Below the pieces are notes generated by a model. The model was not told the origin of the DNA. It saw only the letters and a program-made list of their open reading frames with translations, and did no database searches. A stretch of DNA of 64,000 nucleotides from JB111 sp052093225 (GTDB lineage Bacteria; Actinomycetota; Actinomycetes; Actinomycetales; Actinomycetaceae), in the NCBI GenBank assembly GCA_052093225.1, contig JBQDDG010000010.1, positions 1-64,000 on the forward strand. Direction: 5' to 3'. Below are positions 43,118 to 51,866 of the stretch, one piece after another. A program made the translations under genes and the position numbers. Numbering within the stretch: the stretch's first letter is position 1; the number at the start of each line of letters is the position of its first letter.

Positions 43118-43921
43118 GTGACCCGCCGCCCGTCCGTCCTCGCTCTCGCCGCGCTCACCCTCACGCTGACCGCGTGCGGCTCCGACGACGAGGGTGGCGA
43201 CGGGGGCGACGCCGGGTCCGACGCCGGGGCCACCCCCGTCGACGAGCTCGCCCCCGTCACGGACGAGACGGACTCGCCCCCCACCTGGCTCGAGGAGACG
43301 GGCGAACCGCGGGAGTCGGCGTCGGGCCTGTGCACGGACGCCTTCGCCGAGGGCCGCACCGAGCTGACGACGACGGAGCTCGCGGCCTGCCAGGTCGAGT
43401 CGCTCCAGCAGGTGGTCGGCTACGTGCAGACGACCGACGCCGGCGATGACGCCCGCACGGAGCTGCGCGTGTCCACCGCGGACGGGCTCGCGGTGGAGGC
43501 GGACCTCGGGGTCGCGCACATGCTCGTCGTGGGCGAGCAGTGGTGGGCGTCGACCGACGGCGAGGACTGGCTCGAGCCGGACGAGGCCTCCGACGAGCCG
43601 CGCCTGTCCGGGGTCGAGGGCGCGGCGACGTCCCTCCAGCAGCTCCACGACCCCTCCTCCACGGCCGGCGCGACCCAGCCGTTCGACCTCGAGGTCACGG
43701 GCTCGGCCAGCATCGACGGCGTCGAGGTCGCCGTCCTCTCCGGCAGCGGGGAGGGAGCCGGCGGCGAGCAGATGGACGTCGTCTACCACGCCACCCGGGA
43801 CTACGTCGTGCTGCACTCACGCACCGAGGCGGCCGTCCCGAGCGGGTCCGCCACCACGACCACCGTCATCAGCGAGCTCGACCAGCCCCAGGACGTCGTC
43901 GCGCCGGACCGACGTCATTGA
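43118..43921 (+). CDS. Putative lipoprotein (LppX/LprG-like size class)
   Basis: The 267-aa protein has signal VLALAALTLTLTAC with lipobox and an acidic Gly/Asp linker, then a soluble domain with ELAACQVESLQQVVGYVQTT, VGEQWWASTDGEDWL, FDLEVTGSASIDGVEVAVLS and MDVVYHATRDYVVLHSRTE. The pattern (ligand statement 'DGEDW', later 'DG.E') recalls actinobacterial cell-envelope lipoproteins, but the family cannot be fixed. GTG at 43118. Confidence 0.7.
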   Translation: MTRRPSVLALAALTLTLTACGSDDEGGDGGDAGSDAGATPVDELAPVTDETDSPPTWLEETGEPRESASGLCTDAFAEGRTELTTTELAACQVESLQQVVGYVQTTDAGDDARTELRVSTADGLAVEADLGVAHMLVVGEQWWASTDGEDWLEPDEASDEPRLSGVEGAATSLQQLHDPSSTAGATQPFDLEVTGSASIDGVEVAVLSGSGEGAGGEQMDVVYHATRDYVVLHSRTEAAVPSGSATTTTVISELDQPQDVVAPDRRH

Positions 43922-43960
43922 GAGGTGGCTCACAGATCCGAGCCCCGTCCGGCACGTCGG

Positions 43961-44140
43961 GTCACAAGGCCGTAACGATGTCGGTGCCCAGACTTTGCTT
44001 TTTCCTGACCCGGACGGTCGACCGGAGAGCGGCCGTCAGGCGTGCCATCATGGGAAAAGGTCCGGGTCGTGGCCGCACCTCCCGCCGCACCCGATGGCCG
44101 AAATCCGCTGGTTGTGACCCCCGCCGGTCCTCCCTACTGT
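43961..44140 (+). promoter_or_regulatory. Upstream region of the ehu operon: tandem GTnACn motifs and promoter
   Basis: GTCACAAGGCCGTAACG (43961-43977) contains GTCACA and GTAACG 11 bp apart in direct orientation, resembling tandem MtrA-type boxes known from actinobacteria, where MtrA controls osmoprotectant transporters. Further down, TTGTGA (44112-44117), 17 bp, then TACTGT (44135-44140) forms a good vegetative promoter about 94 bp before the ehuB start. The remaining sequence from 43922 to 44233 holds no gene. Motif assignment is by eye. Confidence 0.45.
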
Positions 44141-44233
44141 GGGCGCAAATCAGGGCGCCGCCTGCCTGCGGGCGTCGTTGCCCAACCCGAGCGCCCGCCG
44201 AGCACCACCGGGCCCCCGACCGGAAGGACCGCC

Positions 44234-45172
44234 TTGACCACTTCGACACGAAGCCGTGCGACCCGCATGATCCCCGTGGCCACGATGGCCGCACTCGCCC
44301 TCACGCTTGCCGCCTGCGCCGACGACAGCGAGGGCGACGCCCGCGGCGGCGACGACGGCGGGGAGTCGGGCTCCGGGGGCAGCGGCGCCTCCCTCACGCT
44401 CGAGGACCTCCAGGAGGCGGGCAGCGTCACCGTCGGTTTCGCCGGGGAGGCCCCGTACAGCTTCATGGAGGACGGCGAGCTCACCGGCGCGACCGTCGCC
44501 CTGCACGAGGCCGTCTGGGCCGAGCTCGGCGTCGACAACGTCGAGGGTATCCAGGCCGAGTTCGGCCAGCTCATCCAGGCGCTCACCGCCGAGCGCTTCG
44601 ACGTGGTCGCCGCCGGCATGTCGATCCTGCCCGAGCGCTGCGAGCAGGCCATCTTCTCGGACCCCGAGTTCCAGTACACGACCGCGCTCATGGTCCCGGA
44701 GGGCAACCCCGCAGGGCTCGAGCCGACCATGCAGTCGGTCGAGGAGTCCGACGTCCAGATGGCCGCCATGACGGGCGCGATCGAGGCCACCTACGCCGCG
44801 GACCTCGGCATCGACGCCATGGAGGTCGGCACCCCCCAGGACGGCATGGACGCCGTCGTCAACGGGCGTGCGGACGTCTTCGCCCTCACCGGCATCTCGC
44901 TCAACTGGATGGCGGACAACAACCCGGACGCGCCGATCGAGGTCACGGAGTCGTTCGTCGCCGAGATCGACGGCGTGGAGCAGGTCGGCGCCGGTGGCAC
45001 CGTCTTCCGCAACGCCGACACCGAGCTGCGCGACGCCTACAACGAGGTCCTCGCGGACATCGTCGGCGACGAGGAGCGCTACCTCGAGATCGTCGGCGAC
45101 TTCGGGTTCACGGCGGAGGAGCGGCCCTCCGGCGACCTGACCACCGAGCAGCTGTGCGCCGGAGACATCTGA
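44234..45172 (+). CDS. ehuB: Ectoine/hydroxyectoine ABC transporter substrate-binding lipoprotein EhuB
   Basis: The 312-aa lipoprotein has TMAALALTLAAC as signal/lipobox, an acidic Gly-rich spacer, then an SBP_bac_3 domain typical of EhuB: TVGFAGEAPYSFMEDGELTG, EGIQAEFGQLIQALTAERFD, VVAAGMSILPERCEQAIFSD, ALMVPEGNPAGL. Ectoine is imported as an osmoprotectant or nutrient. A TTG start at 44234 is chosen for its upstream GGAAGG (44222-44227); ATG at 44270 is an alternative with a very short n-region. First gene of ehuBCDA. Confidence 0.9.
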   Translation: MTTSTRSRATRMIPVATMAALALTLAACADDSEGDARGGDDGGESGSGGSGASLTLEDLQEAGSVTVGFAGEAPYSFMEDGELTGATVALHEAVWAELGVDNVEGIQAEFGQLIQALTAERFDVVAAGMSILPERCEQAIFSDPEFQYTTALMVPEGNPAGLEPTMQSVEESDVQMAAMTGAIEATYAADLGIDAMEVGTPQDGMDAVVNGRADVFALTGISLNWMADNNPDAPIEVTESFVAEIDGVEQVGAGGTVFRNADTELRDAYNEVLADIVGDEERYLEIVGDFGFTAEERPSGDLTTEQLCAGDI

Positions 45173-45176
45173 TCCG

Positions 45177-45902
45177 GTGAGTGACAACCTCGACGCTCTC
45201 GTCGAGGCGCTCCCCCAGCTGTGGGACGGCGTGCTCGTCACGCTGCAGCTCACGGCGGGGGGCGTCGTCGGCGCCTTCGTCATCGCCATCGTCCTCGGAC
45301 TGACGGTGCGGAGCGAGAGTGCCTGGATCCGGATCCCGGCGCGTCTGCTCATCGAGTTCTTCCGAGGGACGTCGCTGCTGGTCCAGCTGTACGTGCTGTT
45401 CTACGTCTTCCCCCTGTTCGACATCACGTTGACCGGGCTGTTCTGCGGAATCTTCGCGCTGTCCCTCAACTACGGGGCCTACGGGGCCGAGGTGGTGCGC
45501 GGCGCGATCAACAACGTGCCGCAGGGGCAGTGGGAGGTCGGGACGGCGCTGAGCATCAGCCCGCTGCACCACATGCGGCGCGTGATCTGGCCGCAGGCGT
45601 GGGCGATCATGCTGCCCTCGCTGAGCAACCTCGCGGTCATGCTCCTCAAGGGCACCGCCGTCGCCTACATCATCCTCATGCACGACCTCACGTGGCAGAC
45701 CGACGTGCTGCGCCAGCAGACCGGTAACACGTTCTTCTCCTACGGCGTCGGGATGGTCATCTACTTCCTCATCTCGCTGGTGCTGGTCCTCATCGCCCAG
45801 CTCCTCGAGCGCCACGCGAAGAACCGGCTCGGGCAGGCCGCGCCGCTGAAGGACATGTTCACGCTCAAGATCGGGAAGCCGAGCGAGGTGAACCCGCTGT
45901 GA
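45177..45902 (+). CDS. ehuC: Ectoine/hydroxyectoine ABC transporter permease EhuC
   Basis: The 241-aa polar-amino-acid-type permease starts LVEALPQLWDGVLVTLQLTA and has about five membrane segments, FFRGTSLLVQLYVLFYVFPL, LNYGAYGAEVVRGAINNVPQ and the coupling loop EVGTALSISPLHHMRRVIWP. GTG at 45177, four bases after ehuB. Its length and place between ehuB and ehuD support the subunit assignment. Confidence 0.92.
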   Translation: MSDNLDALVEALPQLWDGVLVTLQLTAGGVVGAFVIAIVLGLTVRSESAWIRIPARLLIEFFRGTSLLVQLYVLFYVFPLFDITLTGLFCGIFALSLNYGAYGAEVVRGAINNVPQGQWEVGTALSISPLHHMRRVIWPQAWAIMLPSLSNLAVMLLKGTAVAYIILMHDLTWQTDVLRQQTGNTFFSYGVGMVIYFLISLVLVLIAQLLERHAKNRLGQAAPLKDMFTLKIGKPSEVNPL

Positions 45903-46538
45903 GCAACGACATCTGGAGCTGGGACCGCGCCGCCGAGGTCTTCCCCGACCTCCTCGTCGCCTTCCTGCAGGTCACGCTCGTCGCCACCGTGGTGGGGTCC
46001 GCGATCGCCGCCGTCCTCGGCCTCGTCGTGGCCATCGCCCGGCGCGTGCTTCCCAAGTGGATCTGGATGCCGGTGCACGCGGTCATGGAGTTCATCCGCA
46101 TGACGCCGGTGGTCATCCAGCTGCTGTTCGTCTACTACACGTTCAACAGCCTCAGCGGCATGACGATCGGTGTGGTGGTGCTCGGCGTCCACTACGCCAC
46201 CTACATGGCGGAGGTGTACCGGTCCGGGATCGACGCGATCCCCAAGGGCCAGTGGGAGGCGGCCACCGCGCTGTCGATGTCCCGCACCCGCACCTGGGTC
46301 AAGGTGATCATCCCCCAGGCGGTCCGCACGACCCTGCCCGCGCTGGGCACCTGGGTGATCTCGATGTTCAAGGACACCCCGTTCCTCACGGTCATCTTCG
46401 TCAACGAGATGGTGCGCGAGGCGGAGCGCTACGGCTCCCGGACGTTCACCTACACCGAGGCGCTCGTGCTCGCCGGCCTGATCTTCCTGGTCGCGAGCTA
46501 CGGGACGTCGGTCCTGCTACGCAAGATGGAGAAGCGAC

Positions 46539-46552
<14 letters not shown>
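45899..46552 (+). CDS. ehuD: Ectoine/hydroxyectoine ABC transporter permease EhuD
   Basis: The 217-aa permease has WDRAAEVFPDLLVAFLQVTL, ARRVLPKWIWMPVHAVMEFI, RMTPVVIQLLFVYYTF, and EAATALSMSRTRTWVKVIIP as coupling loop. GTG at 45899 overlaps the ehuC stop (GTGA). It forms a heterodimeric channel with EhuC. Confidence 0.92.
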
Positions 46553-47360
<808 letters not shown>

Positions 47361-47389
47361 CGAGCAGCTCCTCGAGCCAGGCCCGCTGA

Positions 47390-47481
47390 CCGGGGCCCGA
47401 GAAGGCCCCGGCCGCTGACCGCAGCCCTCCGACCTCGACGACGTGCGGGGCCGGCGACCATCGGTCGCCGGCCCCGCACGT
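47390..47481 (+). terminator. Double hairpin terminator of the ehu operon
   Basis: A first 8-bp hairpin (47390-47397 with 47404-47411) is followed by a perfect 19-bp stem (47441-47459 with 47463-47481) around a 3-nt loop. There is no U-tract, as is common in high-GC actinobacteria. It lies 30-120 bp after the ehuA stop and should insulate the erm locus downstream. Confidence 0.8.
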
Positions 47482-47672
47482 GTATCCACACCCTCGCGCG
47501 CCCGCCGACCGCCCCCCTCGCCCGTCCGACCCGCGCCACTGTCCTCCTCCTCGTGCACCCGCCCCCTTCCCCGTTCGCCCCGCGCCTCTGCCCGCCCCCT
47601 CGCGCGACCGCCCCCTCACCTGTCCGGCCGGCACCTCTCTCCGGCCCCCTGCGCAGGGTGACCAGCGCGGCG

Positions 47673-47711
47673 AAAATCGCTCGACGGCGTCGGGGCGGTC
47701 CCGCCTACGGT
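47673..47711 (+). promoter_or_regulatory. WhiB7-type promoter of the erm leader
   Basis: AAAAT (47673-47677) lies three bases upstream of a weak -35, TCGACG (47681-47686), and a -10 TACGGT (47706-47711) follows after 19 bp. An AT-rich box directly upstream of -35 in otherwise GC-rich DNA is the known signature of WhiB7-activated antibiotic-resistance promoters. The expected start site falls on or next to the leader ATG at 47718, so the transcript is probably leaderless. Confidence 0.6.
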
Positions 47712-47717
47712 GGCGGC

Positions 47718-47786
47718 ATGTCAGGCATCTTGGGCACCGCGCTCGCGACGGCGCACGCCCGCGACTACCGCGACCGCCGCGCCTGA
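47718..47786 (+). CDS. Putative 22-aa erm leader peptide (macrolide-sensing attenuator)
   Basis: A complete small ORF begins with ATG ~7 nt after the -10 and reads MSGILGTALATAHARDYRDRRA. It ends in Arg-Asp-Arg-Arg, matching the +x+ pattern at which macrolide-bound ribosomes are known to stall. It lies 163 bp before the erm ATG, and the interval is GC-rich and could form alternative hairpins (for example around 47790-47860). Its role as an attenuation leader is inferred from position, size and sequence. Confidence 0.55.
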   Translation: MSGILGTALATAHARDYRDRRA

Positions 47787-47949
47787 CGGCGCGTCCGGTC
47801 CCATCCGCAGGTCCGTCCGCCCCGCGCCACCGGCGCCGGGCGTCGACGCGTCGTCGTTCCGAGAGTCCTTCGCACCTCGGACGAGCAGCACCCGCGCACC
47901 GCGCCACCCTGCCCCGGGGTGCTCCACCCACGTCTCGTGGAGCGCACCC

Positions 47950-48735
47950 ATGCCTCGCACCACCACGCCACGCTCGTCCGTCGGAGGGCGGCACGAGCTC
48001 GGCCAGAACTTCCTCCACCACGCGCCCAGCCTGCGGCGGATCGCCGACCTCGTGCGCGAGACCTCCGGCGAGATCATCGAGCTCGGCGCCGGTGACGGCG
48101 CCCTCACCCGTGAGCTCGCCCGGCTCGACCGCCCGGTCACGGCCGTCGAGATCGACGAGCACCGGGCCCGGCGGTTGCACCGGTCCCTGCGCGGTGCCCG
48201 TCGGGTGCGCGTGGAGCACGGGGACGCGATGCGGGTCCCGCTCGACGTCCCCGTCGTCACGGGCAACATCCCCTTCCACCTCACGACTCCCCTGCTGCGC
48301 CGGCTCCTGGGGTCCGGCGGGTGGCAGGACGCGGTGCTGCTCACCCAGTGGGAGGTGGCGCGCAAGCGGTCCGGCGTCGGGGGGTCCACGATGATGACCG
48401 CGCAGAGCGCCCCCTGGTTCGAGGTCGCGCTGGAGTTCCGGGTGGCGGCGGGGCACTTCCGCCCGGTACCGAGCGTCGACGGCGGTGTGCTGAGCATCGC
48501 CCGCCGGCGCAGTCCGCTCCTCCCGGCCCGGCAGCGCCGCGGGTACGAGACGTTCGTCCGTTCCGTGTTCACCGGTCGGGGCGGCCGCCTCTCCCGCGTG
48601 GTGGCGCGCGCCGCGGGCGTCGACGAGCGCGCGGCCGAGCGGGCGCTGTCGGCCGCCGGTGTCGGCCGGAGCGCCCTGCCGCGGGACCTGGGGCCGGAGC
48701 AGTGGGCGACGCTCTGGCGCACCCTGCGCCGCTGA
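47950..48735 (+). CDS. erm: 23S rRNA adenine-N6 methyltransferase, Erm family (macrolide-lincosamide-streptogramin resistance)
   Basis: The 261-aa SAM-dependent enzyme would methylate an adenine of domain V of 23S rRNA (A2058 in E. coli numbering). Seen are HELGQNFLHH (15-24), motif I IELGAGDGALTRELA (43-57), VEIDEHRARRL, HGDAMRVPL, and the catalytic GNIPFHLTTPLL (105-116). C-terminal helical domain VRSVFTGRGGRLSRVV. KsgA is the alternative, but KsgA has a different N-terminus and the leader/WhiB7 context fits Erm. ATG at 47950 with GGAG ~8 nt upstream. The precise erm class cannot be given. Confidence 0.9.
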   Translation: MPRTTTPRSSVGGRHELGQNFLHHAPSLRRIADLVRETSGEIIELGAGDGALTRELARLDRPVTAVEIDEHRARRLHRSLRGARRVRVEHGDAMRVPLDVPVVTGNIPFHLTTPLLRRLLGSGGWQDAVLLTQWEVARKRSGVGGSTMMTAQSAPWFEVALEFRVAAGHFRPVPSVDGGVLSIARRRSPLLPARQRRGYETFVRSVFTGRGGRLSRVVARAAGVDERAAERALSAAGVGRSALPRDLGPEQWATLWRTLRR

Positions 48736-48757
48736 GCCGGCACTCTCCGGGCCCTCC

Positions 48758-49930
48758 TCAGATCACCTGACGCACCGCCCGGCTGCGGCGCAGCAGCGCG
48801 GTCAGACCCCAGCTGGCGGTGGTCGCGACCGCCAGCGCGAGGACGAACTTCAGCACCGGCGTCGCGTCGAGCGGGCCGAGCAGCGCCACGACCCCGACGA
48901 TGACCGGGGCGTGCAGCACGTAGACGCCGAAGGCGTTCGCGGTGAGGAACCGCCCCGGCGCTGTCGACCGGTTCGCGTACCGCTCGAACAGGCGCAGCAG
49001 GACGAGGATGACGCCGGTCGCGAAGAGGGCGTCGAACAGGGCGAAGCCCAGGTGCGCCGGGTCGGCGCCTGCGGGTACGGGGTCGGTCGTGTCGAGCGTG
49101 CGATACCCGCCGAGGGCCATCGGCACGAGCGATACGGCCATGAGGCCGGCGCCGAGGAGCCCCGCCCGGCGCGGCAGCTCGCTGAACCATCCCTTGCGGA
49201 AGGCGAGGATCCCGACGACGAACAGCGCCACGTACTGCGGCACGTACCCGGGGCTCGGGATCCCGATGACCGGGAGGAAGGAACCGGTGGGGAACGCGAT
49301 CCGCCACGCGTAGGAGACGACGCCGAGCGCGAGCGCGAACGCGACGACCTGACCCGCACGGAGCGGGCGCGACGGACCCCGGGAGGCGTGCGACGTCGTC
49401 GGGCCGGCAGGTTGCCCGGGCCGGCGGGCCCGGATTGCGGCATAGACGAGCGAGAGGATCAGCAGTGCGAGGACGAACCACATCGGCCCCACCTGCCAGT
49501 CGGTGAGGTAGAAGAGCCAGTAGGGCTCACGGTCCGCCGCGAGCTGGTCGAGGTAGGTCGGCAGCGTGTACAGCGGCCGCAGGAGGACCATGAAGGCGAC
49601 GAACGGCAGCCCGAGGCGCTTGAGCCGGTCGGCCGCCCAGCGCCCCGGGCCGCGCCGGTCGACCGAACCGGGCGCGAAGAACCCGGACAGCATGAAGAAC
49701 AGGCCCATGAAGAAGGTCTGGTTGAGCAGGACCAGCAGGTCGAACGGCAGCGCCGAGAGCTCCGACGTCGGCTCCTCCCAGTTCGGCCAGATCCCGAGGT
49801 TGCCGTAGGCGAGCGCCACGTGGTGGGCCACCACGAGCAGGGTGCCGAACACCCGGAGGTGGTCGATGTGGACGAGCCGCCGCGTGCGGACGGCCCCAGG
49901 TGGGTGGTGGTGCGTGTCGGCGGCAGGCAT
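48758..49930 (-). CDS. Membrane acyltransferase family 3 protein
   Basis: The 390-aa protein has ten or so membrane segments. The family start HIDHLRVFGTLLVVAHHVAL carries the conserved histidine, followed by QTFFMGLFFMLSGFFAPGS and AADRLKRLGLPFVAFMVLL. Such OafA/ExoZ-like proteins O-acylate surface sugars or lipids. The ATG shares one base with the stop of the GntR gene (TGATG). It is the last gene of the ABC/GntR operon, and a link to envelope modification is inferred. Confidence 0.88.
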   Translation of the reverse strand: MPAADTHHHPPGAVRTRRLVHIDHLRVFGTLLVVAHHVALAYGNLGIWPNWEEPTSELSALPFDLLVLLNQTFFMGLFFMLSGFFAPGSVDRRGPGRWAADRLKRLGLPFVAFMVLLRPLYTLPTYLDQLAADREPYWLFYLTDWQVGPMWFVLALLILSLVYAAIRARRPGQPAGPTTSHASRGPSRPLRAGQVVAFALALGVVSYAWRIAFPTGSFLPVIGIPSPGYVPQYVALFVVGILAFRKGWFSELPRRAGLLGAGLMAVSLVPMALGGYRTLDTTDPVPAGADPAHLGFALFDALFATGVILVLLRLFERYANRSTAPGRFLTANAFGVYVLHAPVIVGVVALLGPLDATPVLKFVLALAVATTASWGLTALLRRSRAVRQVI

Positions 49931-50313
49931 CAGTACTCCTCCTCGACGATGCGGATCAGCTCCTCGCGCGTGAGCCCGAGCGAGCGGTAGTAGTCGACGT
50001 TGGTGCGGAACCGCTCGACGGCGAACGCGTGACGCTTGGCGCTCAGCCCGTCGGCGGCATGCTCGGAGACGTAGACCCCCTTGCCCTGGCGGGTGTAGAC
50101 GAGGTCGTCGGCCTCGAGGAGCTCCCAGGCCTTCTTGATGGTGATGACGCTGATGCCGAGCTCCTTGGCGACCGACCGGATCGACGGCAGCCCCGTGCCG
50201 GGCGCGAGGGTGCCGTCGAGGATCTGCGCGGCGATCTGCGCCCGGATCTGTTCGTAGATCGGGGCGCTGCCGCGCGGGGAGACGACGATGTCCACCGCGC
50301 CCGTGGCGCTCAC
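49930..50313 (-). CDS. YtrA-subfamily GntR transcriptional regulator
   Basis: The 127-aa protein has a GntR winged HTH (PIYEQIRAQIAAQILDGTL, LPSIRSVAKELGISVITIKK, DDLVYTRQGKGVYV) and only a ~45-aa helical tail, the compact YtrA architecture. YtrA-type regulators repress their own ABC-transporter operons in response to envelope stress. GTG at 50313 overlaps the permease stop (GTGA). Unusually it is third in its operon rather than first. The palindrome at 51828-51845 is its likely operator. Confidence 0.92.
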   Translation of the reverse strand: MSATGAVDIVVSPRGSAPIYEQIRAQIAAQILDGTLAPGTGLPSIRSVAKELGISVITIKKAWELLEADDLVYTRQGKGVYVSEHAADGLSAKRHAFAVERFRTNVDYYRSLGLTREELIRIVEEEY

Positions 50314-50963
50314 AGGTTGACGCGCTCGAAGGCGCGGACCGAGAGCCGGTGGGAGGTGGCGGTGAGGCCGGCGAACGCGAGCGCCCCGAGCACGAGCACG
50401 AGGAGCTGCGGACCGGCGTCGGCGGCGTCGAGCGTGTCGAGGACACCGCTCGCCCCGGGGACCAGGGCCACGGCGAGCTCGGCAGCGCCGTAGACCGCGG
50501 CGAAGGCGATCCCGGCGAGGACGCCGTGGCGACCGATCCGGTGCCCGGTGGTGAAGTACCCGGGCAGGAAGACGATGTTGAACGCGCCGTAGGCGAGCAG
50601 CACGAAGCCGAAGAAGGCGGGATTGCCGTCAAGACCGACGGCGTTGCCCTCCGGCTGGATCTGCGCGACGACGACGGCCACCACCGCGAGCGCGGCGAGC
50701 TGGACGAGCTCCACGGCACCGACGATGAGGTGTTTGCCGAGCACGAGCCGCGAGCGCGGGATCGGCAGCGAGATGCTGAAGACGTGGTCCCGGTTCGCGT
50801 TCGCCTCCGAGAGGGCGATGAAGAGGGCCAGCATGAAGTAGCTGACGCCGATGATCATCGGGTAGTGCGGGATGAGGTTGAACAGCGTGAGGGCGGCGAA
50901 GCCCAGGTAGGCGGGCGGCACGACGAGGCGTGCCTCCTTGTACATGAGAGTGGCGGTGCTCAT
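50310..50963 (-). CDS. ABC-2-type transporter permease
   Basis: The 217-aa protein has six hydrophobic segments (YLGFAALTLFNLIPHYPM, GVSYFMLALFIALSEANANR, LVQLAALAVVAVVVAQIQ, GFVLLAYGAFNIVFLPGYF and two more) and the conserved DHVFSISLPIPRSRLVLGKH. It matches ABC-2 permeases of YtrA-regulated exporters. ATG overlaps the ATPase stop (ATGA). The substrate may be a lipid or antimicrobial peptide, but is not shown. Confidence 0.85.
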   Translation of the reverse strand: MSTATLMYKEARLVVPPAYLGFAALTLFNLIPHYPMIIGVSYFMLALFIALSEANANRDHVFSISLPIPRSRLVLGKHLIVGAVELVQLAALAVVAVVVAQIQPEGNAVGLDGNPAFFGFVLLAYGAFNIVFLPGYFTTGHRIGRHGVLAGIAFAAVYGAAELAVALVPGASGVLDTLDAADAGPQLLVLVLGALAFAGLTATSHRLSVRAFERVNL

Positions 50964-51808
50964 CGCGCTCCCTCCAGGTCGTAGAAGACCATGAGGTCCT
51001 CCAGGTTGGGTCGCTCGGCCTGCAGCTCGGGCGAGACCTCGTCCAGGTCGGCGGTGCGCACGAGGCCGGAGAAGCCGAACGCGTGGTCGCGGTGCCCGAT
51101 GAGGCGGCCGCGCAGGTCGTCCGTCAGCTCGTCGCGGGCGCCGCCGACGAGCCGGTGGCCGTCGATGAGGTCGTCCTTCGTGTCGTCGGCGATGATGCGC
51201 CCCTCGCGGATGAAGACGATGAGGTCGGCGATCTTGTCGAGGTCGCTCGTGATGTGCGTGGAGAACAGCACGGCGCGCTCCCCCTCCTCCACGACCTCCT
51301 GCAGGACGCCGAGCAGCTGGTCGCGCGCGACGGGGTCGAGGCCGCTCGTCGGCTCGTCGAGCAGGACGAGCCGGGCTCCGTGCGAGAGCGCCATGGCGAC
51401 GCCGAGCTTGACGCGCATCCCGGTCGACAGCTCGCTGACCTTCTTGGTGTCGTCGATGCCGAAACGCTCGAGGTAGCGGGCGAAGAGCCGCCCGTCCCAG
51501 TGGTCGTGGAAGCGCCGGTAGACGTCGACGACGGTACGCACCCGGTGCTTCGGGTAGACGTCGAGCGGTCCGAGCGCGGCGCCGATGAGCTGCTTGGCGC
51601 GGGCCTCGTCGGCGTAGATGTCGCGGCCCTCGAAGGTCACCGTGCCGGCGTCGGGCCGCACGATGTTGAGGATCGACTTCAGGGTCGTGGTCTTCCCGGC
51701 GCCGTTCACGCCGATGAAGCCGGTGATGTAGCCGGGTTCGATCTCGAAGGACACGCCGTCCAGATCGAATCCCGGGTAGCGCTTCGTCAGTCCGTCGACG
51801 ACGAGCAT
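50960..51808 (-). CDS. ABC transporter ATP-binding protein (YtrB/CcmA-like exporter)
   Basis: The 282-aa ATPase has Walker A GVNGAGKTTTLK, DIYADEARAKQLIGAALG, signature ELSTGMRVKLGVAMALSH (LSTGM variant), Walker B LVLLDEPTSGLDP, FSTHITSDLDKIAD and a ~60-aa C-terminal regulatory part. First gene of the operon, ATG at 51808, with AGGAGG at 51814-51819 upstream. It works with the adjacent ABC-2 permease. Confidence 0.93.
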   Translation of the reverse strand: MLVVDGLTKRYPGFDLDGVSFEIEPGYITGFIGVNGAGKTTTLKSILNIVRPDAGTVTFEGRDIYADEARAKQLIGAALGPLDVYPKHRVRTVVDVYRRFHDHWDGRLFARYLERFGIDDTKKVSELSTGMRVKLGVAMALSHGARLVLLDEPTSGLDPVARDQLLGVLQEVVEEGERAVLFSTHITSDLDKIADLIVFIREGRIIADDTKDDLIDGHRLVGGARDELTDDLRGRLIGHRDHAFGFSGLVRTADLDEVSPELQAERPNLEDLMVFYDLEGAR

Positions 51809-51827
51809 GGTCCACCTCCTGTGTTGC

Positions 51828-51845
51828 TACTGTGTATGGACAGTA
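51828..51845 (-). promoter_or_regulatory. Putative YtrA-type operator over the ABC operon promoter
   Basis: TACTGTGTATGGACAGTA has perfect 6-bp arms around a 6-bp centre, and flanking bases (TGTG ... CACA) extend the symmetry imperfectly. On the minus strand TTGACG lies about 19 bp before a -10-like TACTGT inside the palindrome, so a bound GntR dimer would block the promoter. It is 20 bp before the ATPase ATG. Confidence 0.6.
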
Positions 51846-51866
51846 AGCACAGCGGGTGAGGGTGCG

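Noticed and set aside
47950..48735. KsgA (16S rRNA dimethyltransferase) instead of Erm
   Set aside because: The gene is short, preceded by a leader peptide and WhiB7-like promoter, and its HELGQNF start and context suit Erm; KsgA is expected elsewhere in the chromosome.
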